DNA of 64,000 bases from Lentibacillus salicampi (GCF_004565465.1 NZ_SRHY01000002.1:1-64000); one strand, 5' to 3'. Shown: positions 17,190-26,277, counted from the stretch's first letter. The notes: generated by a model not told the origin, from the sequence alone. Translations and numbers: made by a program.

Positions 17190-18080
17190 ATGTCTGATCG
17201 TAATAAAGGCATTCTATTATTATTGGTCTCTGCGTTGGGTTTTTCGTTTATGGGAGCTTTCGTTAAGCTTTCCGGTGATTTACCGACCATGCAGAAGGCT
17301 TTTTTTCGTAATATTGTAGCGGCTATCATTACATTAGGTTTTGTTTTGTATCATAATGAAAGGATATTCGGGAAAAAGGAGAATCAGAAATTGCTGCTGT
17401 CGCGTTCGGCACTTGGAGCAGTGGGCATCATAGCGAATTTTTATGCCATTGACCGCCTGGTTTTATCCGATGCTGAAATGCTGAACAAACTTAGTCCGTT
17501 TATTCTAATCATATTTTGTGCCATCTTCCTGAAAGAAAAAGCCCGCCGATTTCAGGTTATCGCAATTCTTGTAGCATTTATGGGGGCGTTGTTCATCATC
17601 CAGCCGGAATTTTCCGTGGATATTGTCCCTTATATCGTCGGGGTGGTCGGAGCGGTGTTCGCCGCGGGTGCCTACACGATTCTTCGTGTCCTGGGCAACA
17701 AGGAAAAGCATTATACAGTAGTTTTTTACTTTTCATCATTTACAACAGTGCTTCTGCTACCGTTTACGATTTTTATGTATGAACCGATGAGCTGGCAGCA
17801 ATGGGTATTACTGCTCCTGGCCGGGGCGTGTGCGACAGTGGGCCAATTTGGCATCACGCTTGCCTACAAGTTTGCACCCGCCAATGAGATTTCGATTTTC
17901 TTTTATTCAACGGTCGTGTATTCGGCGCTGTTAAGCATTGTGTTGTTCGGCCAGATTCCGACGCTGCTCAGTGTGATCGGCTACGTTGTCATATTCGGCG
18001 CATCGTTCTACATGTTCCTGAAAAATAACCGGATGGATAAGAAAGAAGCAGCACGGGGAGAACAATTGAAATCGTCATAA
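17190..18080 (+). CDS. DMT superfamily (EamA) transporter
   Basis: 296 residues with ten predicted membrane segments in two EamA halves: GILLLLVSALGFSFMGAFVK at the N-terminus and the second half from about 150 (GVVGAVFAAGAYTILRVLG). EamA carriers export or import metabolites; no substrate can be read from the sequence. Start ATG 17190 has AGGGGGA 5 nt upstream. The stop codon is followed immediately by a dispersed repeat (18081-18265) and then a terminator. Confidence 0.85.
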   Translation: MSDRNKGILLLLVSALGFSFMGAFVKLSGDLPTMQKAFFRNIVAAIITLGFVLYHNERIFGKKENQKLLLSRSALGAVGIIANFYAIDRLVLSDAEMLNKLSPFILIIFCAIFLKEKARRFQVIAILVAFMGALFIIQPEFSVDIVPYIVGVVGAVFAAGAYTILRVLGNKEKHYTVVFYFSSFTTVLLLPFTIFMYEPMSWQQWVLLLLAGACATVGQFGITLAYKFAPANEISIFFYSTVVYSALLSIVLFGQIPTLLSVIGYVVIFGASFYMFLKNNRMDKKEAARGEQLKSS

Positions 18081-18265
18081 GAAAAGCGCGGGGCGCCCGT
18101 TTAGCAACGTACAAACTGGAGCACTTCGCAATGAGATAAAGGAAACACGGTGAGCTGGAAGCGAACCGATGTTGACTTATCGTAGTGGAGGAGTGTGAAG
18201 TTTGGGGCTGCGCTAAAGCTCGCCCCACCAAAAGATCTGCTATTGCTGGGCGCTGGAGCTGGACA
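18081..18265 (+). repeat. Bacillaceae dispersed intergenic repeat
   Basis: Starts GAAAAGCGCGGGGCGCC directly after the DMT stop and ends near GGGCGCTGGAGCTGGAC. The internal part (GCACTTCGCAATGAGATAAA, GAGGAGTGTGAAGTTT) is of a type I recall as repeated between genes in related halophilic Bacillaceae. The element at 40325-40507 begins the same way on the other strand but differs inside. Non-coding. Confidence 0.5.
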
Positions 18266-18330
18266 TGGCTATTGCTGACAAAGAGCTTAATATAGCCGGA
18301 AATTTTATACTTTCTTATCTTTTAAAAAAG

Positions 18331-18375
18331 ACTGCCTTGAACATCATGAATCGTGCTGTTCAGGGCGGTTTTTTT
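18331..18375 (+). terminator. Rho-independent terminator
   Basis: CTGCCTTGAACA pairs with TGTTCAGGGCGG (two G-U pairs) and is followed by TTTTTTT. It would end transcription from the DMT gene through the repeat. Confidence 0.75.
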
Positions 18376-18426
18376 GGATGTGGAGTCTGGCTGATCCGGG
18401 GCCCCATCTCCCACTGAAAATACTTC

Positions 18427-18455
18427 TTGACTTATTACTGAATTTTCGGTTTAAT
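18427..18455 (+). promoter_or_regulatory. Sigma-A promoter of the AGCS gene
   Basis: TTGACT, 17-bp spacer, TTTAAT. It lies about 115 nt upstream of the symporter start and just after the preceding terminator. Confidence 0.55.
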
Positions 18456-18571
18456 GAAAACAAGCAGATAAGTGTGACGGCAACAGGGTCATAAGGAAGG
18501 ATATGCTTAAAAAGGGGGGTCTGCAGGATTAATGATTTCAGTATCATACCCGTAAAGGAAAGGAGACGATT

Positions 18572-19924
18572 ATGGCACAGATTGATGAATTTTTAAGCCA
18601 GGTAAGTGATATTGTTTGGGGCGTGCCTTTGCTTGTCTTATTGGTGGGTACAGGAATTTATTTAACCATTAGACTTGGTGTATTGCAGGTTCGTTCATTG
18701 CCATATGCTTTAAAATTGGCTTTTTCCAGAAACCAGGATAAAAACTCGGATGGGGATATTTCCCATTTTCAGGCACTCATGACTGCTTCGGCCGCAACGG
18801 TTGGGACCGGTAACATTGTTGGTGTGGCAACAGCTGTTGTTCTCGGCGGTCCCGGGGCTATTTTATGGATGTGGGTTGCCGGATTTTTTGGCATGGCAAC
18901 CAAATATGGCGAGGCAATTCTGGCTGTCAAATACCGTGTGAAAGACTCTGAAGGGAATATGGCCGGTGGTCCTATGTATTATTTGGAACACGGCTTAAAA
19001 CAGAAATGGCTTGGTGTGTTATTTGCGGTATTTGGAGCGCTTGCCGCATTTGGTATTGGTAACGGGACGCAGGCAAAGGCTGTTGCTGATTTAATGAATA
19101 GTACATTTTCCGTTCCGTTTTGGGTAACTGGTATAGTACTTGTTATTTTTGCAGGATTGGTTATTCTTGGCGGTATTAAGTGGATTGGCCGTGTGACAGC
19201 TTTCTTTGTTCCGATTATGGCGGCTTTTTATATCGCTGCCGGATTAATAGTTATGATTATGAATATTAACCTTGTACCTGAAGCACTTGGAACGATTTTT
19301 ACATACGCGTTCTCAGGTGAAGCCGCAGCCGGCGGGACAATTGGTGCCGTTATACGATTTGGTGTTGCACGGGGACTATTTTCCAATGAAGCTGGTTTGG
19401 GGTCTGCTCCGATTGCAGCTGCAGCGGCCAAAACGGATTTGCCGGGCAGACAGGCGCTGGTCTCGATGACACAGGTTTTGATTGATACATTTATTGTTTG
19501 TTCGATTACCGGGATTACCATTGTCATGTCTGGTGATTGGCAGGACGGCTCCATTGATGCGGGGGTACTGACGGCTTCCGCGTTCGGTACATTGTTGGGC
19601 AGTGCAGGTCCGTATTTAGTCACATTCGGATTGTTGTTTTTCGCAACATCAACCATTTTGGGATGGGGCTATTACGGCGAAAAATGTTTCCAGTACTTGT
19701 TCAAAAATCCAACTGCCGTGAAAGCTTACCGTACTGTCTTTGTGCTCTTCATTTTTGTCGGTGCGACAGCGTCACTTGATGTGATCTGGACGATGGCAGA
19801 CGTTTTAAACGGTTTGATGGCAGCTCCCAACCTTATCGGTCTGATATTTTTGTCGGGTGTTATTATATTAGAAACCAAACGTTTTCAGGAAAAGGCGAAG
19901 GAAGAAAGAAAGGAAGCATCGTAA
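18572..19924 (+). CDS. Alanine/glycine:cation symporter family protein
   Basis: 450 residues with about 11 membrane helices. It matches the AGCS (DagA/AlsT) family: GVPLLVLLVGTGIYLTIRLG at the N-terminus, SAATVGTGNIVGVATAV, GPGAILWMW, AGGPMYYLEHGL and GVARGLFSNEAGLGSAPIA. These proteins take up alanine, glycine or glutamine with Na+. AAAGGAAAGGAG precedes ATG 18572. Monocistronic, between its own promoter (18427) and terminator (20024). Substrate not determined by sequence alone. Confidence 0.9.
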   Translation: MAQIDEFLSQVSDIVWGVPLLVLLVGTGIYLTIRLGVLQVRSLPYALKLAFSRNQDKNSDGDISHFQALMTASAATVGTGNIVGVATAVVLGGPGAILWMWVAGFFGMATKYGEAILAVKYRVKDSEGNMAGGPMYYLEHGLKQKWLGVLFAVFGALAAFGIGNGTQAKAVADLMNSTFSVPFWVTGIVLVIFAGLVILGGIKWIGRVTAFFVPIMAAFYIAAGLIVMIMNINLVPEALGTIFTYAFSGEAAAGGTIGAVIRFGVARGLFSNEAGLGSAPIAAAAAKTDLPGRQALVSMTQVLIDTFIVCSITGITIVMSGDWQDGSIDAGVLTASAFGTLLGSAGPYLVTFGLLFFATSTILGWGYYGEKCFQYLFKNPTAVKAYRTVFVLFIFVGATASLDVIWTMADVLNGLMAAPNLIGLIFLSGVIILETKRFQEKAKEERKEAS

Positions 19925-20023
19925 GGATGAATTGCATGCATTTTCCCTTCGCTTGGTAAATGGATCCGATTTTCACGGGAAAGTGGCTTATAAAAACCAC
20001 CAATAAAAAATGGACGTCGTACG

Positions 20024-20051
20024 AAGGCCCTGCTAATTGACAGGGCCTTTA
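20024..20051 (+). terminator. Short terminator hairpin
   Basis: AAGGCCCTG / CAGGGCCTT with an 8-nt loop, then TATG rather than a long T run. It lies between the AGCS and MFS genes and could act as an attenuator for the MFS gene as well. Confidence 0.5.
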
Positions 20052-20074
20052 TGTTTGGAAGGAGTTCTACTAAC

Positions 20075-20122
20075 ATGGCTGAAAACATACGGGGGGATCA
20101 ACATGACAACAAAAACACCTAA
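20075..20122 (+). CDS. Possible 15-residue leader peptide overlapping the MFS start
   Basis: ATG 20075 is preceded by GGAAGGAG at a good distance (9 nt). The frame MAENIRGDQHDNKNT ends at TAA 20120-20122, overlapping the first 20 nt of the MFS gene in another frame. The MFS ribosome-binding site (GGGGGGA) lies within this small ORF, so its translation would open or block the MFS start. Such leader ORFs control some resistance genes; here it is inference from arrangement only. Confidence 0.35.
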   Translation: MAENIRGDQHDNKNT

Positions 20123-21458
20123 ACCATGGCTGCTTGTTTTAACGATCGGATTAGGTACCTTGCTTAATCCGTTAAATTCATCCATGATATCTGTTGCGCT
20201 GACCAGATTGCAGGAGGCTTTTGCCTTAACATTTGCGGATGCCTCCTGGCTGATTTCAATATTTTATCTGGCAAGTGCGGCCGGTCAACCTGTTATGGGC
20301 AAGTTGAGTGACATGTTCGGACCCAAGCGTTTGTTCATGGCAGGTCTCCTGTTGGTTGCCGGGGCATCTGTCCTGGCACCATTTTCGCCGAATTTCCCGT
20401 TTCTTCTGGGGTGCCGGGCATTGCAGGCAATTGGCAGTTCGACGCTATTCCCGAGCGGCATGAGTATGGTACGCTCACACATTACGAAAAAACAGGGGAG
20501 GGCGCTGGCTGTATTGTCGATTTTCTCAACAACATCGGCCGCATTCGGTCCTTCCATTGGTGGTTTTTTGATTGCAGCATGGGATTGGCAATCTATCTTT
20601 TTGATTAATTTTCCATTCATTATCCTATCGTTTCTATTGGCCCTGTTTGTATTGCCGAATACCGGTCAGGGAACTTTTGAACTGAGGCGAATTGATTTTA
20701 TTGGGATCCTCCTGTTCACCAGCTCAATTGTCGGCCTGATCCTGTTTATACTATCGCTGAATGAAACGATTCATTGGTGGGCACTCGTCCTGTTTGTCCT
20801 GGGAGCAGCTGCTTTTTATGGTTACGAACAGAAGCAGGCTGATCCGTTCATTGATACGAAAGGGTTAACAAAAAATCGCAATGCGTTGTTTGTGTATATT
20901 CAGTTTATGAGTATCAATCTTGTCTATTATTGCTATTTCTTCGGCTTTCCGACGTATTTGCAACAAGTACGTCATTACAGCGAACAGCACACAGGTCTGA
21001 TTATGCTGACACTTGCAGGGTTCGGTGTGATTACGGCTCCGATTGCCGGCCGTCTCATTGACCGCTATGGATCGAAACCGCCGCTTATGATCGGTGCATC
21101 GTTCTTATTGGGCGGTACGGGTCTGCTTCTGACCTATCATGAGGCATCCCCGCTGGTCTGGCTAATGATGATCATGTCCGTTCTTGGCATGAGTCAGGGC
21201 TTTAATAATATTTCAACACAAACCGCGCTTTATGAAAATGTGCGCCCGGAAGAAACCGGATCAGCATCCGGGCTGTATCAGACGAGCCGGTATATGGGGG
21301 CTATTCTTTCGTCCAGTTTGCTGGGCTTGACGTTTAACGAGCACATGGACACGGCGCACCTTCATTTAGTTGCAATGATTTGTTTTGTCTGCTGTATCGT
21401 CGTGCTTTCCCTGGCGGTGAAGCTGCCAGCACGGAACAAGGTGCGACGGGTTGAATAA
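20103..21458 (+). CDS. MFS drug-exporter-like transporter
   Basis: 451 residues with 12-14 membrane helices. The major facilitator features of drug:H+ antiporters are visible: LNSSMISVALTRLQEAF in TM1 (motif D-like), GKLSDMFGPKRLFMAGL (motif A) and RALQAIGSSTLFPSGMSMV (motif B/C region). Motif A is repeated in the second half as GRLIDRYGSKPPLMIG. Substrate unknown. The start is ATG 20103 (MTTKTPKPW) with GGGGGGA 5 nt upstream. A small leader-like ORF overlaps the start. Confidence 0.85.
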   Translation: MTTKTPKPWLLVLTIGLGTLLNPLNSSMISVALTRLQEAFALTFADASWLISIFYLASAAGQPVMGKLSDMFGPKRLFMAGLLLVAGASVLAPFSPNFPFLLGCRALQAIGSSTLFPSGMSMVRSHITKKQGRALAVLSIFSTTSAAFGPSIGGFLIAAWDWQSIFLINFPFIILSFLLALFVLPNTGQGTFELRRIDFIGILLFTSSIVGLILFILSLNETIHWWALVLFVLGAAAFYGYEQKQADPFIDTKGLTKNRNALFVYIQFMSINLVYYCYFFGFPTYLQQVRHYSEQHTGLIMLTLAGFGVITAPIAGRLIDRYGSKPPLMIGASFLLGGTGLLLTYHEASPLVWLMMIMSVLGMSQGFNNISTQTALYENVRPEETGSASGLYQTSRYMGAILSSSLLGLTFNEHMDTAHLHLVAMICFVCCIVVLSLAVKLPARNKVRRVE

Positions 21459-21684
21459 CCAGCATTGATTGAAATAATAGAGGGAAGTATGGACAACGAT
21501 TGGCTCTATAGTTTTTTATTTAACCGGTCATAGTCATAAAGTACGGGTCGCTTTTGGTGCAATGATTAATGGTAAATTTACAATAAAATGAACTTATCTC
21601 CAATTCATCAAACAGGCAACCTATTAAGTAAGCGATTTCGTTATATGGTAGAATAATATTGAGTAATAAAAAGGAGGGACTCAA

Positions 21685-22977
21685 ATGGTGGCAAAACAAA
21701 CCGTTTATGTCAACGATTTTACAGATGGCGTCCTTGATCCTGATAAAGAAATGGAATATGTCGTACAGGATGGCGGATATATTGTGGCAAATACAACCCC
21801 TGGCTGCTGGGGACCGATGATCACACCTCAGCTGAAGGGCGGACACGAGGTAACGAAACCTGTTTATGTTGAAGGTGCGGAAGTTGGGGATGCGATAGCC
21901 ATTCACATTAAGTCGATTGAAGTAACTTCCATGGCAACCGCTTCAGGGAATGATGAACCTGTGGAAGGGAAATTCCTTGGTGACCCGTTTATCGCCGGAA
22001 AATGTCCGAACTGTGGTACGGTCAATCCTGAAACAGTGATAGAAGGTATTGGGCAGAAGGCTGTTCGATGCAAGAATTGTCATGAGGATATCACACCTTT
22101 TATTTTCACAAATGCTTATACCATGGCCTTTAATGATGAAAAATCCATAGGCATGACTTTGGATAAAAATAGTGCGGAAAAGGTTGCCCGTGACGCAGAA
22201 GGCTATATGCGCACACCTGAAGCGTCCATTCAGAATCCGGTGGTTACGTTTGCGCCACACGATATTATCGGTGCCATTGCAAGGTTCAGACCATTTTTGG
22301 GACAGCTTGGTACGACACCAGCAAGAGCATTGCCGGACTCACATAATGCCGGGGACTTTGGGCAAGCATTGATTGATGCGCCTCATGATTATAGTGTGAC
22401 AGAAGAGCAGCTGGAGGACCGTACAGATGGTCATATGGATATTAATCGTGTGCGCAAGGGTGCTGTTCTTATCTGTCCGGTCAAAGTACCTGGAGGTGGC
22501 GTCTATTTGGGTGACATGCATGCGATGCAGGGTGATGGTGAAATTGCCGGGCATACGACAGACGTAGCGGGTAATGTGAACCTGCAGACGAATGTCATAA
22601 AAGGGCTGAAAATTGATGGTCCAATCCTGCTGCCGGTTGAAGAAGATTTGCCGCACATGGCTAAGCCATTCAGTGAAGAAGAAAAACAGCAGGCAAGTCA
22701 ATTAAGTGAGAAATGGGGCGTGGAATTGGAAGAATCATACCCCATTTCGTTTGTGGGAAGCGGTGCCACGTTAAATGACGCCACAACAAACGGCATGGAG
22801 CGGGCTGCTAAATTATTCGGCGTTCCCGTTCCGGAAGTTATGAACCGTGCAACAATAAATGGTGCGATTGAAATAGGCCGTAATCCTGGTGTTGCAACTG
22901 TCACTTTTCTCGCTCCGAAAAAATATTTGAAAGATAATGGTCTGCTTGATTTGGTTACAAGAAAATATGGTCAATAA
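21685..22977 (+). CDS. Acetamidase/formamidase family protein
   Basis: 430 residues of the FmdA/AmdA family, which hydrolyses formamide or acetamide to the acid and ammonia. Family sequence includes TTPGCWGPMITPQLKGGHEV, GDAIAIHIKSIEV and VPGGGVYLGDMHAMQGDGEI, with conserved His/Asp near the active site. An inserted CPNCG...CKNCH pair (about residues 111-134) would bind zinc. AAAGGAGGG lies upstream of ATG 21685. Monocistronic, with a strong terminator. Confidence 0.9.
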   Translation: MVAKQTVYVNDFTDGVLDPDKEMEYVVQDGGYIVANTTPGCWGPMITPQLKGGHEVTKPVYVEGAEVGDAIAIHIKSIEVTSMATASGNDEPVEGKFLGDPFIAGKCPNCGTVNPETVIEGIGQKAVRCKNCHEDITPFIFTNAYTMAFNDEKSIGMTLDKNSAEKVARDAEGYMRTPEASIQNPVVTFAPHDIIGAIARFRPFLGQLGTTPARALPDSHNAGDFGQALIDAPHDYSVTEEQLEDRTDGHMDINRVRKGAVLICPVKVPGGGVYLGDMHAMQGDGEIAGHTTDVAGNVNLQTNVIKGLKIDGPILLPVEEDLPHMAKPFSEEEKQQASQLSEKWGVELEESYPISFVGSGATLNDATTNGMERAAKLFGVPVPEVMNRATINGAIEIGRNPGVATVTFLAPKKYLKDNGLLDLVTRKYGQ

Positions 22978-23010
22978 TATAGGACGGGGGATCTGGCCTT
23001 TGTCCCATCC

Positions 23011-23048
23011 ACAAAAACCTTGCAGGACATGCCCTGCAAGGTTTTTGT
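23011..23048. terminator. Strong bidirectional terminator
   Basis: A perfect 16-bp stem ACAAAAACCTTGCAGG / CCTGCAAGGTTTTTGT with a 6-nt loop, between the convergent amidase and glycerol dehydrogenase genes. Confidence 0.9.
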
Positions 23049-23125
23049 TATAAGTATGTTGACCTTATAAGAAATACTTTGGCACTCGCTATAAGACGAG
23101 GCGAATGCCCAGTGTTTTTCTAATG

Positions 23126-24235
23126 TTATTTATTGTGTTTCTCCTTATATGCCTTTGCATATTGATCAGCTGCATAGATGGCATCAGCTACATCGTCAGC
23201 TGTGATGTTAAAGGCCTGGTGGATTGTTTCACCGTCAGTTGTTGCCGCTTCAGCCACTTTCATAATGTCATCCCTTGAAGCATCTTTTAATTTGATATCT
23301 TCCAGTGTGACCGGCAGACCGAGGCTGACGTACAACTTGATATAACGTTCTATTTCGCCAATGCTATGTTTTTCCAGAGTGAGTTGAACAAGAGTGCCAA
23401 ACGCGACTTTCTCGCCATGTGTCAAGTGGTGGATGTCGCCTTTGAGTGCGGTGAAGCCATTATGGATAGCATGAGCAGCTCCCAACCCACCGCTTTCAAA
23501 CCCTAAGCCGCTAAGCAGGGTGTTGGCTTCCACAATCGATTCCAGTGCAGGTGTTACCGACTTGGATTTAACGGATTCATAGGCGAGATGGGCATACTGA
23601 AATAAAGTCTCTTCGCATTTTTCGGCTATCGCCTGTGCAGCAATCGTTGTGCGTCCGCCTGCCATCGTGTCGCCTCCTGCATTGATAACGCTGCGGGCCT
23701 CGACCCATGTAGCCAGTGCATCGGCAATCCCTGAGGCAAGAAAACGCGGTGGTGCGCCTGCAATAATTTTCGTATCGACCATGACCAGATCGGGATTTTT
23801 ATTATAGAAGCGATAACCTTCAAAGACGCCGTCATCCGAATAAACGACGGAAAGGGCACTTGTCGGTGCATCGGTTGACGCTGTTGTCGGAACAATTACC
23901 GTGAAGCCGTTCACTTCATCGGAAACAGCTTTTGCGGTATCAAGCGTTTTACCGCCGCCTACACCGATGATGACGGACGCATCCGCTTGATTGGCAATCT
24001 CTGTAATCCGTTGAATCTCCGTCTTGGAAGCTTCCCCGTTAAAAAGGACTTCCTCGACTTTAATGTTTTCCTGTTTCAGCTGTTCAACAACATCGTTTCC
24101 GGCGATGTCCCAAACCGTTTCATCTGCTATGACGACGGTTTCCTTACCGATATCTTTTACGTACCCGCCGATATTTTGAATCGCATTTTTTCCCTGAACA
24201 TATTTGGCGGGGCTGATAAATATTCTTTCACTCAT
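23126..24235 (-). CDS. gldA: Glycerol dehydrogenase
   Basis: 369 residues, the standard length of GldA, an iron/zinc-type family III alcohol dehydrogenase that oxidises glycerol to dihydroxyacetone with NAD+. Seen: [12 protein letters not shown] (NAD-binding), [18 protein letters not shown], a metal Asp in [12 protein letters not shown], and His ligands in [10 protein letters not shown] and [15 protein letters not shown] 24235 has AAAGGAG 8 nt upstream. An ATG 21 codons earlier has no RBS. No dihydroxyacetone kinase genes are adjacent. Confidence 0.93.
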   Translation of the reverse strand: MSERIFISPAKYVQGKNAIQNIGGYVKDIGKETVVIADETVWDIAGNDVVEQLKQENIKVEEVLFNGEASKTEIQRITEIANQADASVIIGVGGGKTLDTAKAVSDEVNGFTVIVPTTASTDAPTSALSVVYSDDGVFEGYRFYNKNPDLVMVDTKIIAGAPPRFLASGIADALATWVEARSVINAGGDTMAGGRTTIAAQAIAEKCEETLFQYAHLAYESVKSKSVTPALESIVEANTLLSGLGFESGGLGAAHAIHNGFTALKGDIHHLTHGEKVAFGTLVQLTLEKHSIGEIERYIKLYVSLGLPVTLEDIKLKDASRDDIMKVAEAATTDGETIHQAFNITADDVADAIYAADQYAKAYKEKHNK

Positions 24236-24338
24236 GATGTAACACTCCTTTTCAGCTATGTCCACATTATGTATTCCCAAGTTAGCCGAAAAAAACACTT
24301 GTCTATTCTGTGAAATATAAGTAATTGGTGACTTTATA

Positions 24339-24385
24339 AGAAAAACGATTCATTCACTAACGAACGAGTGAATGCGCGTTTTTCT
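24339..24385. terminator. Hairpin upstream of gldA
   Basis: AGAAAAACGATTCATTCACT (24339-24358) pairs imperfectly with AGTGAATGCGCGTTTTTCT (24367-24385), giving a 12+ bp stem flanked by A and T. It could terminate in either direction or act as an operator for gldA, whose start lies about 105 nt away. Confidence 0.4.
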
Positions 24386-24791
24386 AATGAACTTATGTGT
24401 CTGCAGCTGGAACAGGGGATGACTTTTAAAAGAGTCAAAAAAATCTATTTTTATTCTAATATTCTTGTAAAACCCTGAAAGCAACCGTATTTCTGTATAA
24501 TTAAGAAAAATGATTCAATAAGTCAATTTATAATCCAATATCGTGTGAATCATCTTATATACACGTAATAGCTTGATAATACTCATTTAGGGTGATGTCG
24601 GCTCTTTTGTTATGATTAAATAAGTTATACTGGATTATATCAAACAAGCACTGATAGTATCTTGGTATTGGCCGTAAATGCCGGGTTGTTTGGTAGATTT
24701 TCAGTCACTAACCATGACCTTACAGATCGTCCTTTCATTAATGTGAAGGGGCTGTGTAAGGATTGCGAATTTAATATTTTAGGGGGTTTTT
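24386..24791. other. Long AT-rich intergenic region upstream of the binding lipoprotein
   Basis: About 400 nt with no gene. It holds a TATACT hexamer near 24628 as a plausible -10 and GGGGG at 24782-24786 as the ribosome-binding site of the next gene. No riboswitch family was recognised. The length suggests a regulated leader. Confidence 0.25.
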
Positions 24792-24824
24792 ATTATTTTC
24801 AGACATCATTTTAAATTTGGTCTG

Positions 24825-25757
24825 ATGGCTTTTGCCTTGCTTCTAATAATGCTACTGGCAGCATGCGGAGGCGGAAGTGAAGAAGAGACGGAAGCTGATG
24901 CCTCGGATGATGAGGGATCTGAAGAAACAAGTGAAGGGCCTGAAATAGGGCAGAAAGATTTAACCCAGCCTTACGTGGCATGGGCAAGGGAAACGATCAG
25001 TACACATATGCTGGGTGCATTACTTGAAAAGGTCGGCTACAATGTTGAATTGAAACAAGTTGAGGCTGGTCCGATGTGGTCAAGTGTTGCTGATGGTTCA
25101 GCCGATTTTCATACGTCAGCATGGTTGCCGGCAACGCACGCCTCTTACTGGGAAAAATATGAAGGAGACATTGTAAAGGTCAAACAGGTACTTGACAAGG
25201 CACCGTTGGCTTTAAGCGTTCCGAGTTACATGGAAGATGTGAATTCAATTGAGGATTTGAAAGGTAATGAGGAACTTGGTGAAGCAGTTGATTGGCAGGT
25301 TATCGGGATTGATCCGGGTGCCGGCATAATGGAAAATACGGAAGAAGCGTTTGAAGCGTATGGTTTGGACAACTGGGAACTGACGACAAGCTCTGAAGCG
25401 GCGATGCTGGCTGAATTGCAGTCGGCCGTTGAAAATGAAGAACCGATTGTTGTGCCGCTTTGGAAACCGCATTGGATTTTCGGGACGATGGATTTGAAAA
25501 TGCTTGAGGACCCACAGGAAATTTATGGCGGGGAAGGTGACCAGATTTATACGGTAGCCCGCAAAGGTTTGGAAGAAGATGCCCCAAGAGCTTACAAAGT
25601 GATGGAGCAATATAATGAAAGTTATGAAATGATTGACGAAATGATGCCGAAAGTTCATGCGGAAGATCAGGATCCGGCAGAAGTTGTACAGGAATTCATT
25701 GACAATAATCCCGATCTTGTTGACGAATGGCTTGACGGCGTACCAAGGGAAGAATAA
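24825..25757 (+). CDS. Glycine-betaine-type ABC substrate-binding lipoprotein
   Basis: About 310-320 residues. Lipobox LLAAC followed by an acidic linker, then an OpuAC domain: DLTQPYVAWARETISTHMLG, ADFHTSAWLPATHASYW, PLWKPHWIFG and a C-terminal helix. This is the family that binds glycine betaine, proline betaine or choline for an ABC importer. The first ATG (24825) leaves a signal peptide with no positive charge. Reading upstream in frame gives FRHHFKFGL, an ideal n-region, back to ATT codons at 24792/24795 placed 5-8 nt after GGGGG. The true start may be ATT. No permease or ATPase gene adjoins it, so it is an orphan component. A terminator follows. Confidence 0.85.
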   Translation: MAFALLLIMLLAACGGGSEEETEADASDDEGSEETSEGPEIGQKDLTQPYVAWARETISTHMLGALLEKVGYNVELKQVEAGPMWSSVADGSADFHTSAWLPATHASYWEKYEGDIVKVKQVLDKAPLALSVPSYMEDVNSIEDLKGNEELGEAVDWQVIGIDPGAGIMENTEEAFEAYGLDNWELTTSSEAAMLAELQSAVENEEPIVVPLWKPHWIFGTMDLKMLEDPQEIYGGEGDQIYTVARKGLEEDAPRAYKVMEQYNESYEMIDEMMPKVHAEDQDPAEVVQEFIDNNPDLVDEWLDGVPREE

Positions 25758-25763
25758 TTGATA

Positions 25764-25800
25764 AATGGAACAGGGGCGTGTCAGGCCCTGTTCCATTTTT
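25764..25800 (+). terminator. Terminator of the binding lipoprotein gene
   Basis: ATGGAACAGGG / CCCTGTTCCAT stem with a 10-nt loop, then TTTT. Confidence 0.85.
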
Positions 25801-25834
25801 GTGGTACAATGGATCTGCCCCGCTTCACAGTGGT

Positions 25835-25853
25835 AGTCAGACACCTTGTCCCG
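25835..25853. repeat. Half copy of the REP palindrome
   Basis: GTCAGACACCTTGTCCCGC matches the loop and right arm of the palindromes at 50.9-58.0 kb (consensus GTCAGACCCC-TGTCCC) with one difference. The left arm is absent. It coincides exactly with the truncated end of the flavin reductase fragment. Confidence 0.5.
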
Positions 25854-26031
25854 CACTCAGCATTCCACTGAAGTTTTTCACTGCTCGTTCAACGATGTCC
25901 AAAAGTGGAAGCTTGTCAACTTTGATAAGCTCCAAATCAAAATGACTGCTATAACGATTTTTGATGTTTTTCAGCAGCATGTTATTGTATGAATCATCAC
26001 GAATACTGCCTGATATACCTGCAATCCTCAT
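25837..26031 (-). pseudogene. NAD(P)H-dependent FMN reductase fragment
   Basis: 64 codons beginning MRIAGISGSIRDDSYNNMLL, the phosphate-binding loop of the flavodoxin-like NADPH-dependent FMN reductase / azoreductase family (full length about 180). The frame runs into ERAVKNFSGMLSAGQGV and stops inside a half REP palindrome. The central flavin-binding region is missing, so this is a deletion remnant. Confidence 0.6.
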
Positions 26032-26237
26032 TTACCTAACCTCACCTTACTGTAAAATAGATGGTTCCGCTTCGCCAATTGTAAATGGATGGCACTCTAT
26101 CCAGCTAAGGTTATCATACATCCGGTGAAAATGAAAAAGACTTCTATGGCGGGGTGTTGAGAATCTCTGTCAAATTTCATGTAAGACATACCGCTTAATT
26201 AGCCAGCTGAAAATTTTCTACAATTGATACACTAATC

Positions 26238-26268
26238 AAAAACAGGGAACAGGGCATAACCTGTTCCC
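26238..26268 (-). terminator. Terminator of the mur operon
   Basis: Read on the minus strand, GGGAACAGG / CCTGTTCCC is followed by TGTTTTTG. It lies just past the murP stop codon. Confidence 0.8.
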
Positions 26269-26277
26269 GCTGCTATT

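Noticed and set aside
22981-23006. Degenerate REP copy (GGACGGGGGATCTGGCCTTTGTCCCA)-like
   Set aside because: Only the outer GGAC/GTCCC and part of the loop match; too weak to separate from chance.
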